From positions 1-64,000 of the forward strand of contig JAPFQF010000005.1 of assembly GCA_029255365.1 (NCBI GenBank): a stretch of DNA of 64,000 nt. Direction: 5' to 3'. Source of the stretch: Candidatus Nitrosopumilus sp. GTDB taxonomy: Archaea; Thermoproteota; Nitrososphaeria; Nitrososphaerales; Nitrosopumilaceae. Each line of letters opens with the position of its first letter. Position 1 is the stretch's first letter. Below, piece by piece: positions 46,509-55,947 of the stretch. Both the position numbers and the translations under genes were made by a program. A model generated the notes under the pieces. The model was not told the DNA's origin, did no database searches, and worked only from the letters and a program-made list of their open reading frames with translations.

Positions 46509-47429
46509 ATGATTCGCTCAGTAAATTTTGTAGTTTTAGGTAAACAAGACATTGCAGCAGAATTTGGAAAAAAAGGAACTGAAACTGATCTTACTCTTTA
46601 TGATAGAAAAGAGGCCGATGTTATCAAAACTTGGGTTGTCCCTAGCGGATTTCCAGATAAAATTCAACCCCTGTTTCAGGCAATAAACTTGGCAGAATAT
46701 GTAATATTTCATGTAGATAAATTAGATAAATTCACTGGAGAACAAATCATTGCACTTGATTCACTAAAAAAAGAAAAAGGAATTTTGTCACACACATTTG
46801 ATGTCGATAAATCAAAATTAGATTTAATGATAAAGGGAACTGTAGTTGAAAAATACATCAAAGTTGATCAAGACAAAATTAAAGAAGAAATGGATAAACT
46901 TGAACCAATTTCAAATGATGACCCTTCTGAGATGGTAATTGATCATTGTTTTGATGTAAAAGGTGTTGGAACTGTAATTTTAGGTAAGGTGACTAGTGGA
47001 ACAATAAAACAATATGATAATTTAAAATTATATCCTGCCGGAATTGATGTTTTGATAAAGTCCATTCAAATGCATGATGATCCTGTTACTGAATCTATTT
47101 GTCCTGCACGTGTTGGATTGGCAGTAAAAGGTGTAAAACCTGATGATGTTGGACGTGGTGATGTGATTTCAAAAGAAGGTGCAGTGGAAATTAAAACTGA
47201 ACTTGAACTTGATTTTCAAAAGAACCCTTTTTACAAAAATGACATTGCTGAAAATCAGGGTTGTTTGGTAAATGTTGGATTACAAATAAAATCTGCAAAA
47301 TTTACATCCGTTTCTCCTCTGAAACTGGCATTTGAGAAACCAATTGTATACAAAAAAGGTCAAATTGCTGTAATTTTAAAACCTGAATCAACTACAATTA
47401 GAATTCTCGGTAGTGGAAAAATCAAATAA
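46509..47429 (+). CDS. EF-Tu/SelB-like protein with degenerate G domain
   Basis: 306 residues. Residues about 120-200 are a clear translation-factor domain II (MVIDHCFDVKGVGTVILGKV, VGLAVKGVKPDDVGRGDVIS) followed by a domain-III-like barrel. The first 115 residues occupy the G-domain position but lack a usable P loop: GKQDIAAEFGKKGT stands where GxxxxGK[ST] belongs, and neither DxxG nor NKxD is present in the expected context. So it is probably not a GTPase. Archaeal SelB-like paralogues with lost GTPase motifs are known; role unknown. Confidence 0.8.
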   Translation: MIRSVNFVVLGKQDIAAEFGKKGTETDLTLYDRKEADVIKTWVVPSGFPDKIQPLFQAINLAEYVIFHVDKLDKFTGEQIIALDSLKKEKGILSHTFDVDKSKLDLMIKGTVVEKYIKVDQDKIKEEMDKLEPISNDDPSEMVIDHCFDVKGVGTVILGKVTSGTIKQYDNLKLYPAGIDVLIKSIQMHDDPVTESICPARVGLAVKGVKPDDVGRGDVISKEGAVEIKTELELDFQKNPFYKNDIAENQGCLVNVGLQIKSAKFTSVSPLKLAFEKPIVYKKGQIAVILKPESTTIRILGSGKIK

Positions 47430-47456
47430 ATTTTCTGTTTATTTAAATAATAATCT

Positions 47457-48432
47457 ATGAAAATCATTTTTGTGAAAAAGAATTTCTATTTTCTAACATC
47501 AATTTTATTTTCAGTTTTATTATTTTCAGGATTTTCCTATTCTGATGCTCAAATATTTTCGCAAAACGGCAAGGTTGTAGTAATTGGATTTGGTATTGGA
47601 CATGCTGACACATTGGAGAAAACATCCGTGGTTGGTGCTCAAACTCTTTTAAAAAATTCTGTAATTTGGGCTAGTGGAACTGAATCTCCTAAAATTTTAC
47701 TCTTAGTTGACTATTCAATTGATACATCCAGTATGGATTCAAAAGATTCTGCTTTCATTGAATATACTTTATCTGAATTCTCCATTGTTAAAAAAATTGA
47801 TTCTACTGATGGAATTAGTATTATCAATTGAACTTTATGAAGACCGAGGAATTGCTAATGTCTATCACTCTGAGGTATTATTTGACTTTGGAGGGTTGGT
47901 AATGGATGAAAACAATCTGACCTCAATTATTTATGAAAAAGATTCCTTGACAACAATCAATGATCCAAATGAATTGCTCTCGCATGCATCACTACAAATT
48001 TTAGAAAAAGATACAGATAATGGAGTATTACAACTCAAAGTCAAATTCCAAAAACCAATGGATACATCAAGTGTTCAAATTGTGACTTGGGATTTGGAAA
48101 GAAATACCTCTATCAAAACATTTGAAAATATTCTAAGAATTGAAACACCACAAGAATCTAACAAAGAAATTCCAAACTGGGTAAAGTCTTCTGCTAGTTG
48201 GTGGTCAAATGGTCAAATTTCAGATGATGACTTTGTACAAGGATTGGAATTCCTAGTCAAAGAAGATATTATTTCAGTTAAAGATGTAACCTCTGCTGAA
48301 TCATCCTCAGAAATTCCATCGTGGATTAAAAATAATGCAAAGTGGTGGTCTGAAGATTCACTTTCTGATGATGAATTTGTTTCAGGAATTGAATATTTAA
48401 TTAAAACAGGAATACTTAGTGTACAAAAATAA
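47457..48432 (+). pseudogene. Secreted protein with two Trp-rich modules, frameshifted
   Basis: The first ORF (47457-47831) has a signal peptide (FLTSILFSVLLFSGFSYSDA) but no C-terminal modules. The second frame continues as LVLSIELYEDRGIANVYHSE and carries two Trp modules (IPNWVKSSASWWSNGQISDD, IPSWIKNNAKWWSEDSLSDD) but has no signal peptide of its own. Removing one base near 47812-47820 (ggaattagtatt) gives a continuous ...DGIVLSIELYEDRG. A 7-A run at 47790-47796 is an alternative slip site. Real pseudogene, recoding or sequence error. Confidence 0.7.
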
Positions 48433-48947
48433 TGAATAGATTAATTCTCAGAGTTTCTGTATTTTTTGTATTTATGGCATTATACACTGCGTCATATTAT
48501 ATTGGAACATTTGGTGATGTTAGTAATGAGGAATCTTTGGCATTTGTCGAAGAATTTGGAGAATTATTAGAAAGTATAGATACATTTGGAATTTTTGCAA
48601 ATAATGCAATTTTGTCATTACCTATGTTTATTCCGGGAGTTGGGGTTGCATGGGGGCTGTTTTCTGGTTGGTCAACAGGATATGCGTTTGCATCAATTGC
48701 AGCTACTACTCCTGCATTAGCTGATTTTCCACCATTAGCCATTTTATATTCATCAGCGTTTGGTTTTGTTGAACTAGTTGCATACTCTATTGGAACGTCT
48801 CGTGGATATTTACTAATTTGGAGTATCATTAAAAGAAAGAAACTCAGTGTAGATATGATTCCTGTATCTATAGAGATTGCAGTAGTAATTGCACTGCTTT
48901 ATGTTGGTGCAGTATTGGAATTTGATTTAATCAAAGATTTTTTGTAA
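48432..48947 (+). CDS. SpoIIM-like membrane protein
   Basis: 171 residues with about four hydrophobic segments. The family-like sequence IFANNAILSLPMFIPGVGVA WGLFSG resembles the stage II sporulation protein M family (DUF95), widespread membrane proteins of unclear function in archaea. Starts on the last base of the preceding stop. Confidence 0.8.
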   Translation: MNRLILRVSVFFVFMALYTASYYIGTFGDVSNEESLAFVEEFGELLESIDTFGIFANNAILSLPMFIPGVGVAWGLFSGWSTGYAFASIAATTPALADFPPLAILYSSAFGFVELVAYSIGTSRGYLLIWSIIKRKKLSVDMIPVSIEIAVVIALLYVGAVLEFDLIKDFL

Positions 48948-48977
48948 TTTAATTACTCTTCTTTATTCTAGTTTGAT

Positions 48978-49097
48978 GTGGATCCAATACGTTCATGCCC
49001 TATTTGTCCAGAATGTGGTTCAAAACGATTCATTAGACTTCCTGGTGACAAGGTTACTGTCAAATGTCGTTCATGTGATAGAATAATCTCTATCTGA
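48978..49097 (+). CDS. 39-residue zinc-ribbon protein
   Basis: Not in the track. GTG start, MDPIRSCPICPECGSKRFIR then LPGDKVTVKCRSCDRIISI. Zinc pairs CPIC/CPEC and CRSC form a ribbon resembling TFIIS/RPB9-type folds. Sits between the SpoIIM-like gene and ilvC. Confidence 0.65.
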   Translation: MDPIRSCPICPECGSKRFIRLPGDKVTVKCRSCDRIISI

Positions 49098-49135
49098 ATT
49101 TCATAGTTAATATTTGCAATATTCTTGTCAGAATT

Positions 49136-50134
49136 ATGGCAAAAACATGGAAAGATACTGATATCAATCTTGATCTAATTAAAGATCAAACAATTGCTGT
49201 AATTGGTTACGGAATCCAAGGTGATGCACAAGCAAACAACATGAAAGACTCTGGTCTTAATGTAATAATTGGTCTTAAGAAAGGCGGTAATAGCTGGAAA
49301 AAGGCACAAGCTGATGGTCACAAAGTAATGTCTGTTGCAGATGCAACTAAACAAGCAGACATTGTTCACATATTGATTCCTGACATGATTCAAGGTCAAG
49401 TATACAAAGATGAAATCGGACCAAATCTTTCAGAAGGAAAAGCATTGTCATTTTCTCATGCAGCTGCAATCTATTGGAAATGGATTGAAGCACCAAGCAA
49501 CGTTGATTTAATCATGGTTGCACCAAAGGGACCTGGTTCTAAAGTCCGAGAAACATACCTTGATAATTTTGGAACTCCTGCAATTGTTGCAGTTGAACAA
49601 GATTTTACAGGAAAAGCTTGGGATAGAACATTGGGAATTGCAAAAGCAATTGGTAGTGCAAGAGCCGGATTAATCAAAACTGCTTTCAAAGAAGAAGTCG
49701 AAACTGATTGGTTTGGTGAACAAGCTGACCTTTGCGGTGGAGCAGCTTCTATGGTTACAAATGCATTTGAAACTCTTGTTGAAGCAGGATATCAGCCGGA
49801 AATTGCATACTTTGAAGTTTTACATGAACTCAAACTCATTGTAGATATGATTCAAAGATATGGGATTAATGGAATGTGGAGACGTGTAAGCGAAACTGCC
49901 AGATATGGCGGACTAACACGTGGGCCAATGGTAATGGATAAATCAAACAAAGAGAACATGAAAAAAGTTCTCACCATGATTCAAGACGGCACATTCAACA
50001 GCGAGTGGATTTCCGAATATCAGAAAAACGGAAAAGATTCATTTGATAAACACATGAAAGTATATGACGAACACCAAATTGAAAAAGTTGGTAAAGAAAT
50101 GCGTAAAATGATGTGGCCTGATTCCACAGAATAA
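49136..50134 (+). CDS. ilvC: Ketol-acid reductoisomerase
   Basis: 332 residues, class I length. NADPH site GYGIQGDAQANNMKDSGLNV, catalytic region with VAPKGPGSKVRETY, DLCGGAASMV and E-rich Mg sites in the knotted C-terminal domain. Second step of valine/isoleucine synthesis. TATA-like gttaatatttg about 25-30 bases upstream. Confidence 0.97.
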   Translation: MAKTWKDTDINLDLIKDQTIAVIGYGIQGDAQANNMKDSGLNVIIGLKKGGNSWKKAQADGHKVMSVADATKQADIVHILIPDMIQGQVYKDEIGPNLSEGKALSFSHAAAIYWKWIEAPSNVDLIMVAPKGPGSKVRETYLDNFGTPAIVAVEQDFTGKAWDRTLGIAKAIGSARAGLIKTAFKEEVETDWFGEQADLCGGAASMVTNAFETLVEAGYQPEIAYFEVLHELKLIVDMIQRYGINGMWRRVSETARYGGLTRGPMVMDKSNKENMKKVLTMIQDGTFNSEWISEYQKNGKDSFDKHMKVYDEHQIEKVGKEMRKMMWPDSTE

Positions 50135-50143
50135 TCTTTTTTC

Positions 50144-50566
50144 TTATATTTTTCTCAGTTTAGATACGCCGGTTGTGATGTGATCGATGATTGTTTGTAA
50201 CGGTGTACCTGGACCAAACACATGATCAACTCCTGCTTTTACAAGTTCATCATGATCAATGTCTGGAATTACTCCGCCTCCGACTATCAAAACATCTTTG
50301 ATTCCTTTCTTTTTTAGCGTCTTGACTACTCTTGGAAAGAGTGTCCCGTGTGCTCCGTTTAACAAACTCATTGCAATCACATCCACGTCTTCATCTTCTG
50401 CAATTTGTGCAATTCTGTCCGGAGTGGCAAAAAGCCCTGAATAGATTACCTCCATTCCTGCATCTCTGAACGCCCTGCATAACACAAGGGCTCCCCTATC
50501 GTGGCCATCAAGCCCTAACTTGGCAACCAAAATTTTGATGCTTCGTGATGCTGCCTTTTGCTTCAT
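50144..50566 (-). CDS. Methylmalonyl-CoA mutase, B12-binding subunit
   Basis: 140 residues. B12-binding signature KLGLDGHDRGALVLCRAFRD (DxHxxG with the axial His), then GLFATPDRIAQIAEDEDVDV and VGGGVIPDIDHDELVKAGVD. It pairs with the catalytic subunit at 55948. In Thaumarchaeota the mutase is split in two genes. Converts methylmalonyl-CoA to succinyl-CoA in the 3HP/4HB cycle. Convergent with ilvC. Confidence 0.94.
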   Translation of the reverse strand: MKQKAASRSIKILVAKLGLDGHDRGALVLCRAFRDAGMEVIYSGLFATPDRIAQIAEDEDVDVIAMSLLNGAHGTLFPRVVKTLKKKGIKDVLIVGGGVIPDIDHDELVKAGVDHVFGPGTPLQTIIDHITTGVSKLRKI

Positions 50567-50666
50567 AATGATAGTTGTATTTTGGGATATTTTAAAAGGT
50601 TTATTTGATTTTCATCCATTTCCCCTCCAAATATATTGATTCAGCCATCAACAGTGACGGTAAGAT

Positions 50667-50930
50667 ATGACTGAAGGCGTTTGCGATTTTTGTAAGGGCG
50701 GAGGTTCTTCATCTACAAACATGTGTGTTTATTGTAACGGGACTGGAGAATGGAACCAAGCAGCACAAGCATATGTGAAAAATCATATTTGCCAATGCAT
50801 TGTACTTGATAGAAAGTTCTGCCCTGTCTGCAATAAAGCGTGTCATCACGATACCAGCCTGAATCCTAAACAAACTATTGATCCTGGTTACGGGGGCAAT
50901 TCAACTCCTGAAATTACCGTTGTGATGTAG
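50667..50930 (+). CDS. 87-residue multi-zinc-finger protein
   Basis: Cysteine-rich: CDFCKGGG, CVYCNGTGEWNQ, CQCIVLDRKFC, CPVCNKACHHD. The CxxCxGxG-like units resemble the DnaJ-type zinc domain, but no J domain is present. It could act as a zinc-dependent chaperone fragment or RNA-binding protein. Confidence 0.75.
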   Translation: MTEGVCDFCKGGGSSSTNMCVYCNGTGEWNQAAQAYVKNHICQCIVLDRKFCPVCNKACHHDTSLNPKQTIDPGYGGNSTPEITVVM

Positions 50931-51066
50931 TGAAAAAATCACATTACACTTCTATTAAATACTCACACTTCTTATACCTGAGATAAGATTCCAAATCATG
51001 TTTCAGGGTATCCTCATTCTCTATGTCTCAATTACCAATTTTCAAAAAAACGGGATGGCTTTCTAA

Positions 51067-51966
51067 ATGGAAACCCCGTCATGTGCACGTTGTGGAAAGA
51101 ACTCAATTCTATCTGACGAAGTTACAGGTGAACAGTTTTGTGGCAAGTGCGGATATGTGATTGATGGAAAATCCCAAGAGTCTGGCCCCGAATGGAGATC
51201 GTTCCAAAAAGATGGCGGCGCTGATCCTGCAAGAACCGGCGCTCCTTCATCCCTTATGATACATGACATGGGCTTGTCTACTGTAATTAATCCTCTAAAC
51301 AAAGATGCGTCTGGAAAACCCCTTTCCACATCTATGAAAAGCACTATTGAGCGATTGAGAACTTGGGACAGCAGAAGTCAAGTTCATGCACCTGTTGATA
51401 GAAATTTGAGACAGGCTCTGAGTGATTTGAATAAATTAAAAGATAAAGTTTCAGTTCCTGCCAATGTTTTGGAGAAAGCAGCATATATTTACAGAAAAGC
51501 ATTGGAGAAAAAATTGGTTCGTGGAAGATCCATCTCTGCAATGATTGCCGCATCTCTTTATGCCGCCTGTCGAGACACTGAAACTCCAAGAACTCTGAAG
51601 GATGTCTCGGATGCTGCAAACGTTAAGCGAAAAGACATTGCAAGATGCTACAGATTATTACACCATGAACTGGAGCTAAAAATGCCTGTAGTTGATTCTA
51701 TTCAGTGTATTGCAAGAATTTCAAGCAAACTTGAGATATCTGAAAAAACAAAACGATATGCCGTCAAAGTGCTCAAAGAGGCACAAGAACGTAAAGAATC
51801 TGCGGGAAAGGATCCTATGGGGCTTGCAGCAACCGCCCTCTATCTATCGTGTGTTAAGAACGGAGTGTCCATCACACAGCGAGATCTTGCTGAAGCTGCA
51901 GGGGTGACTGAAGTTACAATAAGAAACCGTTACAAGGGATTAAAAGCAGACCATCCTGTAAAATAA
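51067..51966 (+). CDS. tfb: Transcription initiation factor TFB (second)
   Basis: 299 residues. Zinc ribbon CARCGKNSILSDEVTGEQFC plus GKCG, B-linker EWRSFQKDGGADPARTGAPS, two cyclin folds and HTH end VTEVTIRNRYKGLKADHP. Closely similar to the TFB at 26177, more so in the core than in the reader loop (RTGAGTSLTMHDMG against RTGAPSSLMIHDMG). Confidence 0.96.
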   Translation: METPSCARCGKNSILSDEVTGEQFCGKCGYVIDGKSQESGPEWRSFQKDGGADPARTGAPSSLMIHDMGLSTVINPLNKDASGKPLSTSMKSTIERLRTWDSRSQVHAPVDRNLRQALSDLNKLKDKVSVPANVLEKAAYIYRKALEKKLVRGRSISAMIAASLYAACRDTETPRTLKDVSDAANVKRKDIARCYRLLHHELELKMPVVDSIQCIARISSKLEISEKTKRYAVKVLKEAQERKESAGKDPMGLAATALYLSCVKNGVSITQRDLAEAAGVTEVTIRNRYKGLKADHPVK

Positions 51967-52079
51967 CATCACTGTTTGTCTTGCAATGCAGAGTGCAATT
52001 ACGTGGGATGAAAAATCCGATCCCTGGACATGATGCAAAATAGAAAATCTACTTAAAGTGCAACCAAATTACCAGAAAT

Positions 52080-54581
52080 ATGGATGTAAATCCAACCAAT
52101 TACAATCTTACGTTTGAACCTGATCTCAAAAAATTCACGTTTAATGGAATTGAATCAATCTCAGCTGATTGCAAAAAACTAACGAATCTAATCACGATGC
52201 ACTGCGCCGAATTAAAAATCACATCTTGCCAGGTGACATCAAAAGGGAACATCGTCAAATCCTCGCATAAGACCAACGAGAAGAAAGAAGAATTGGAAAT
52301 CAGATTGTCTGAAAAAGTCAAAGGTACAATTACAATTGATTTGAAATTCCAAGGAATTCTGAATGACCGGCTGCTTGGATTTTACCGCAGCCAGTACACT
52401 CAAAACGGAAAAACCAAATATCTTGCCACGACCCAATTCGAAGCAGCTGACGCCAGACGCGCATTTCCATGTTGGGACAAGCCTGAGGCTAAGGCGACAT
52501 TTGATATTTCGATAATTGCGGATAACAAATTCACTGCCATTTCCAACATGCCTGTCAAGTCAAAGAAAAAAATTGGAGGTAAGACGCTATACATCTTTTC
52601 GAAAACCCCTGTTGTTTCCACATATCTGATCTACCTTGGCGTCGGGGAATTCGAATACCTTACAGGCAAGGTTGGAAAAATCCAGATCAGGGTTGTTACA
52701 ACAAGGGGAAATAAATCAAAAGGACAATTCTCGTTAGACCTGGGAAAGAAACTTCTTGTTTCCTATGAAAAATACTTTGGAATAAAATACCCCTTACCTA
52801 AATTGGACTTGATTGCAGTCCCTGATTTTGCAGCAGGGGCAATGGAGAATTGGGGGGCGATTACTTTTAGGGAGACCATTTTACTGTATGACCCCAAGAC
52901 GTCTTCCACCGGAACTAAGCAATTCATTGCAGAAGTAATTTCACATGAAATTGCCCACATGTGGTTTGGAAACCTTGTCACTATGAAGTGGTGGAATGAT
53001 TTGTGGCTGAATGAAAGCTTTGCAACTTTCATGGCGACAAAATTTGTTGATAAATTTTACCCCGAATGGGATTTGTGGAATCAGTTTGTTGAGGATGCAA
53101 TGAACGTTGCAATGGGTCTTGACTCGCTAAAAACAACACATCCGATAGATGTCACGGTGAACTCTCCAGCTGAAATTCGTGAAATTTTTGATGCGATTTC
53201 TTACGACAAGGGTGGCTGCGTGTTAAGGATGCTTGAACATTATGTGGGCGAACCAAACTTCCAAAAAGGCCTGAAAAAATATCTGTCTGATTTCAAATAT
53301 AAAAACGCAAAGGGGCAAGATTTGTGGGATGCAATTGGCAAGGCGTCCAACATGCCTGTTTCATCTATGGTCAATACCTGGCTAAAACAGCCAGGATTCC
53401 CTCTGGTTGAAATTAGCCAGGACGGGGATACTCTGAAACTAAAACAGAAACGATACCTTCTAGAGCCTGACAAAAAATTCGGAAAGGGACTGTGGTCTAT
53501 TCCGATGTCTCTGGGTTTGGAATCTGAGATTTCTCAAAAACTATTCACTACAAAATCAATGTCTGTGAAATTACCGAAGAACACTCTGGGTTTTGTCGCA
53601 AATTACGGTCGTAAGGGATTCTACCGTGTAAAATATGATGAGGGAATTTTGCTGGATTTGAAAATGCTAGTTGACGAAAAACGCATTCCTGCAATTGACA
53701 GATGGGCAATACAGAATGATCTGTTTTCTTTATGTGTCTCTGGAGACGAGCAAGTGAGAAACTATCTTGACTTTTCAGACGCTTACTTTGATGACGACAG
53801 TTACCTTGCATCAGTCAATGTCGCGCATAACCTGGCATCGTTGTATTTCCGTGCATTTGACGAGCCGTTTGCGGAAGAAATTCGTGGATATGCCGTAAAC
53901 TACTTTGGAAAAATACTGTTTAATTTGGGGTGGGAGCCGCAAAAATCTGACAAACACACAGATGCATTGCTGCGCGGATTTGCAATTTCCGTGTTGGGAA
54001 AAATGGATGATGAGGAAGTTACTGACGAAGCACTTAGAAGATATAAAAAATTCCTGAAATCTCCAAGTTCAATCCCTCCTGATCTGGTGGAACCTATCTG
54101 TTCTATTGCCGCATGGAACGGAAATGCAAAAACACATGCTGAACTGACAAAACTATACAAAGATGCAAAAACCATGGAGGAAAAACTCCGGTTCTTGGGG
54201 GCTTTGTGTGGGTTTAAGGACAAGAAACTGCTCTTGAAATCGCTTGACTTTTCACAAACGTCGCAAGTTCGCTCCCAAAATATGCAGCTGCCAATCATGA
54301 AAGTTGCCGCAAATCCATACGGCGATAAAGTTTTGTGGCCATGGCTTAAGAAAAATTGGAAAAGCATTAACAAAAAAGTAGGACATGGAAATCCACTCTT
54401 TAACAGAATCGTGGCAAGCATCACCTCAATTGCCGATGACTCTATGGAGAATGAAATTAAAACATTTTTCAAAAAGAACCCCACTCCCGGTACAGAGCGC
54501 ACTCAATCTCAAACTCTAGAAAGGATTAGAATAAATTCAAAATTCCTCAGACGCATGAGAAAAGAGTTCAAAGATGGCTAA
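52080..54581 (+). CDS. M1-family zinc aminopeptidase
   Basis: 833 residues, the normal M1 length. Exopeptidase motif GAMENWGAITFRE, zinc site HEIAHMWFGN with downstream Glu in LWLNESFATFM. No signal peptide, so cytosolic; related to tricorn-interacting factor F2/F3. Trims peptides from the proteasome. TATA-like ctacttaaag about 25-30 bases upstream suggests a leaderless mRNA. Overlaps the next ORF by 8 bases. Confidence 0.96.
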   Translation: MDVNPTNYNLTFEPDLKKFTFNGIESISADCKKLTNLITMHCAELKITSCQVTSKGNIVKSSHKTNEKKEELEIRLSEKVKGTITIDLKFQGILNDRLLGFYRSQYTQNGKTKYLATTQFEAADARRAFPCWDKPEAKATFDISIIADNKFTAISNMPVKSKKKIGGKTLYIFSKTPVVSTYLIYLGVGEFEYLTGKVGKIQIRVVTTRGNKSKGQFSLDLGKKLLVSYEKYFGIKYPLPKLDLIAVPDFAAGAMENWGAITFRETILLYDPKTSSTGTKQFIAEVISHEIAHMWFGNLVTMKWWNDLWLNESFATFMATKFVDKFYPEWDLWNQFVEDAMNVAMGLDSLKTTHPIDVTVNSPAEIREIFDAISYDKGGCVLRMLEHYVGEPNFQKGLKKYLSDFKYKNAKGQDLWDAIGKASNMPVSSMVNTWLKQPGFPLVEISQDGDTLKLKQKRYLLEPDKKFGKGLWSIPMSLGLESEISQKLFTTKSMSVKLPKNTLGFVANYGRKGFYRVKYDEGILLDLKMLVDEKRIPAIDRWAIQNDLFSLCVSGDEQVRNYLDFSDAYFDDDSYLASVNVAHNLASLYFRAFDEPFAEEIRGYAVNYFGKILFNLGWEPQKSDKHTDALLRGFAISVLGKMDDEEVTDEALRRYKKFLKSPSSIPPDLVEPICSIAAWNGNAKTHAELTKLYKDAKTMEEKLRFLGALCGFKDKKLLLKSLDFSQTSQVRSQNMQLPIMKVAANPYGDKVLWPWLKKNWKSINKKVGHGNPLFNRIVASITSIADDSMENEIKTFFKKNPTPGTERTQSQTLERIRINSKFLRRMRKEFKDG

Positions 54582-54981
54582 AAAATTAGGTCCTCCGATA
54601 TTTCTTGGAGTTTTCACCGTCCTGGCGATTGTATTTTTGACCGGCGGTGCATCTGATGACAATGACATTCTTCGTCAAACATTTCAAGTGGATGCGATTT
54701 ACTATGATTCGGGGCATGTCGAGATTTCATATGTTGATAAATCTGGACAGACAGATTCTGTGATCATGGAGATACTTGGAATGGATGAATCTTTTCAAAA
54801 ATCATTTCTTGGTTCCCAATTTGTTGAAATTGTCCCATTTCCAAACGTGCCAAAATATGGCTGGGCAATCCATCCGATAGTTTTGGAAATTGATCATTTG
54901 GAATTTGGCCACATTCAACTAAAAACCGAAATTCACGCACCTGGCCAACCAATTCCACCTGTAATCTATTCTCGACCGTAG
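54574..54981 (+). CDS. Small membrane-anchored protein, 135 aa
   Basis: N-terminal helix PIFLGVFTVLAIVFLTGGAS then an extracytoplasmic beta-rich domain (VDAIYYDSGHVEISYVDKSG). Overlaps the aminopeptidase end, so co-transcribed. No family recognised. Confidence 0.68.
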   Translation: MAKKLGPPIFLGVFTVLAIVFLTGGASDDNDILRQTFQVDAIYYDSGHVEISYVDKSGQTDSVIMEILGMDESFQKSFLGSQFVEIVPFPNVPKYGWAIHPIVLEIDHLEFGHIQLKTEIHAPGQPIPPVIYSRP

Positions 54982-55025
54982 ATCGGGTACAAGATTTTAT
55001 TGCACCTCTGAAAACTTGTGGTATC

Positions 55026-55943
55026 TTGGATTTAACTGCTGATTTAAAAAAAGGAAAGCGTGGAGCAATTGCAAAAGCAATTAGCATTGTTGAAAATGAT
55101 CAAACAGAATCAAAAAAACTATTAAAAAAAATTTTCAAGTCTAGCGGGAATTCTATTATTATTGGGATTACTGGTCCTGCCGGAGCAGGTAAAAGTTCTT
55201 TGATTAACAAGACTGTAATGGCTATGAAAAAATTGGGTACAAAACCTGCTGTGTTGGCAGTTGATCCTACTAGCCACATTACAGGCGGTGCTATTTTAGG
55301 TGATAGAGTTAGGATGAGTGAATTAACTGATTCTGGAACATACATCCGAAGTATCGCATCCAGGGGTGCAACTGGTGCAGTTTCTCGTTCATTACGTAAT
55401 AGTATTCGTGTTTTAGAATATGCTGGATTTAATCCAATAATTATTGAAAGTGTTGGAGCCGGACAAACTGAAGTAGAAATTTCAAATATCGCTGATATCA
55501 TAGTTGTTGTTTTCAATCCAAACACTGGGGATAGTATTCAAACTATCAAATCTGGTTTAACTGAGATTGGAGATATTTATCTTGTTAACAAAAGTGACCT
55601 TAGTGGATCAAATCAATTATTTGATGCTGTTCGTGATTTCATTGGAGATTCTGAAAGAAACCCTGTAATTCTCAAGACATCTGTAAAAAAGAATTCTGGT
55701 ATTGCAGTATTTGCTAAAACCCTAAAGGATATGATGAAATCTAAACAGAAATTCAAGGATGTAAAGGACAGAGAACGACTTGAAATCGAACTAAGAGATA
55801 TTGTTTTAAACAACATCAAAGAAAAGATTGATGATATGCTAGTTTCTGATAAAACATTTTCAAAATATCTTAAAAAATTACAATCCAAAGACATTGACCC
55901 TTTCTTAGCTGCTGAGAAAATTACGAAATCTTTGATAAAGTGA
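55026..55943 (+). CDS. meaB: MeaB/ArgK-type G-protein chaperone of methylmalonyl-CoA mutase
   Basis: 305 residues, TTG start. P loop GPAGAGKSSLI, base-recognition NKSD, and MeaB-specific VLAVDPTSHITGGAILGDRV plus SVGAGQTEVEI. It protects and reloads the B12 cofactor of the mutase. 4 bases before the catalytic subunit, one operon with it and the epimerase. Confidence 0.96.
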   Translation: MDLTADLKKGKRGAIAKAISIVENDQTESKKLLKKIFKSSGNSIIIGITGPAGAGKSSLINKTVMAMKKLGTKPAVLAVDPTSHITGGAILGDRVRMSELTDSGTYIRSIASRGATGAVSRSLRNSIRVLEYAGFNPIIIESVGAGQTEVEISNIADIIVVVFNPNTGDSIQTIKSGLTEIGDIYLVNKSDLSGSNQLFDAVRDFIGDSERNPVILKTSVKKNSGIAVFAKTLKDMMKSKQKFKDVKDRERLEIELRDIVLNNIKEKIDDMLVSDKTFSKYLKKLQSKDIDPFLAAEKITKSLIK

Positions 55944-55947
55944 TTAT

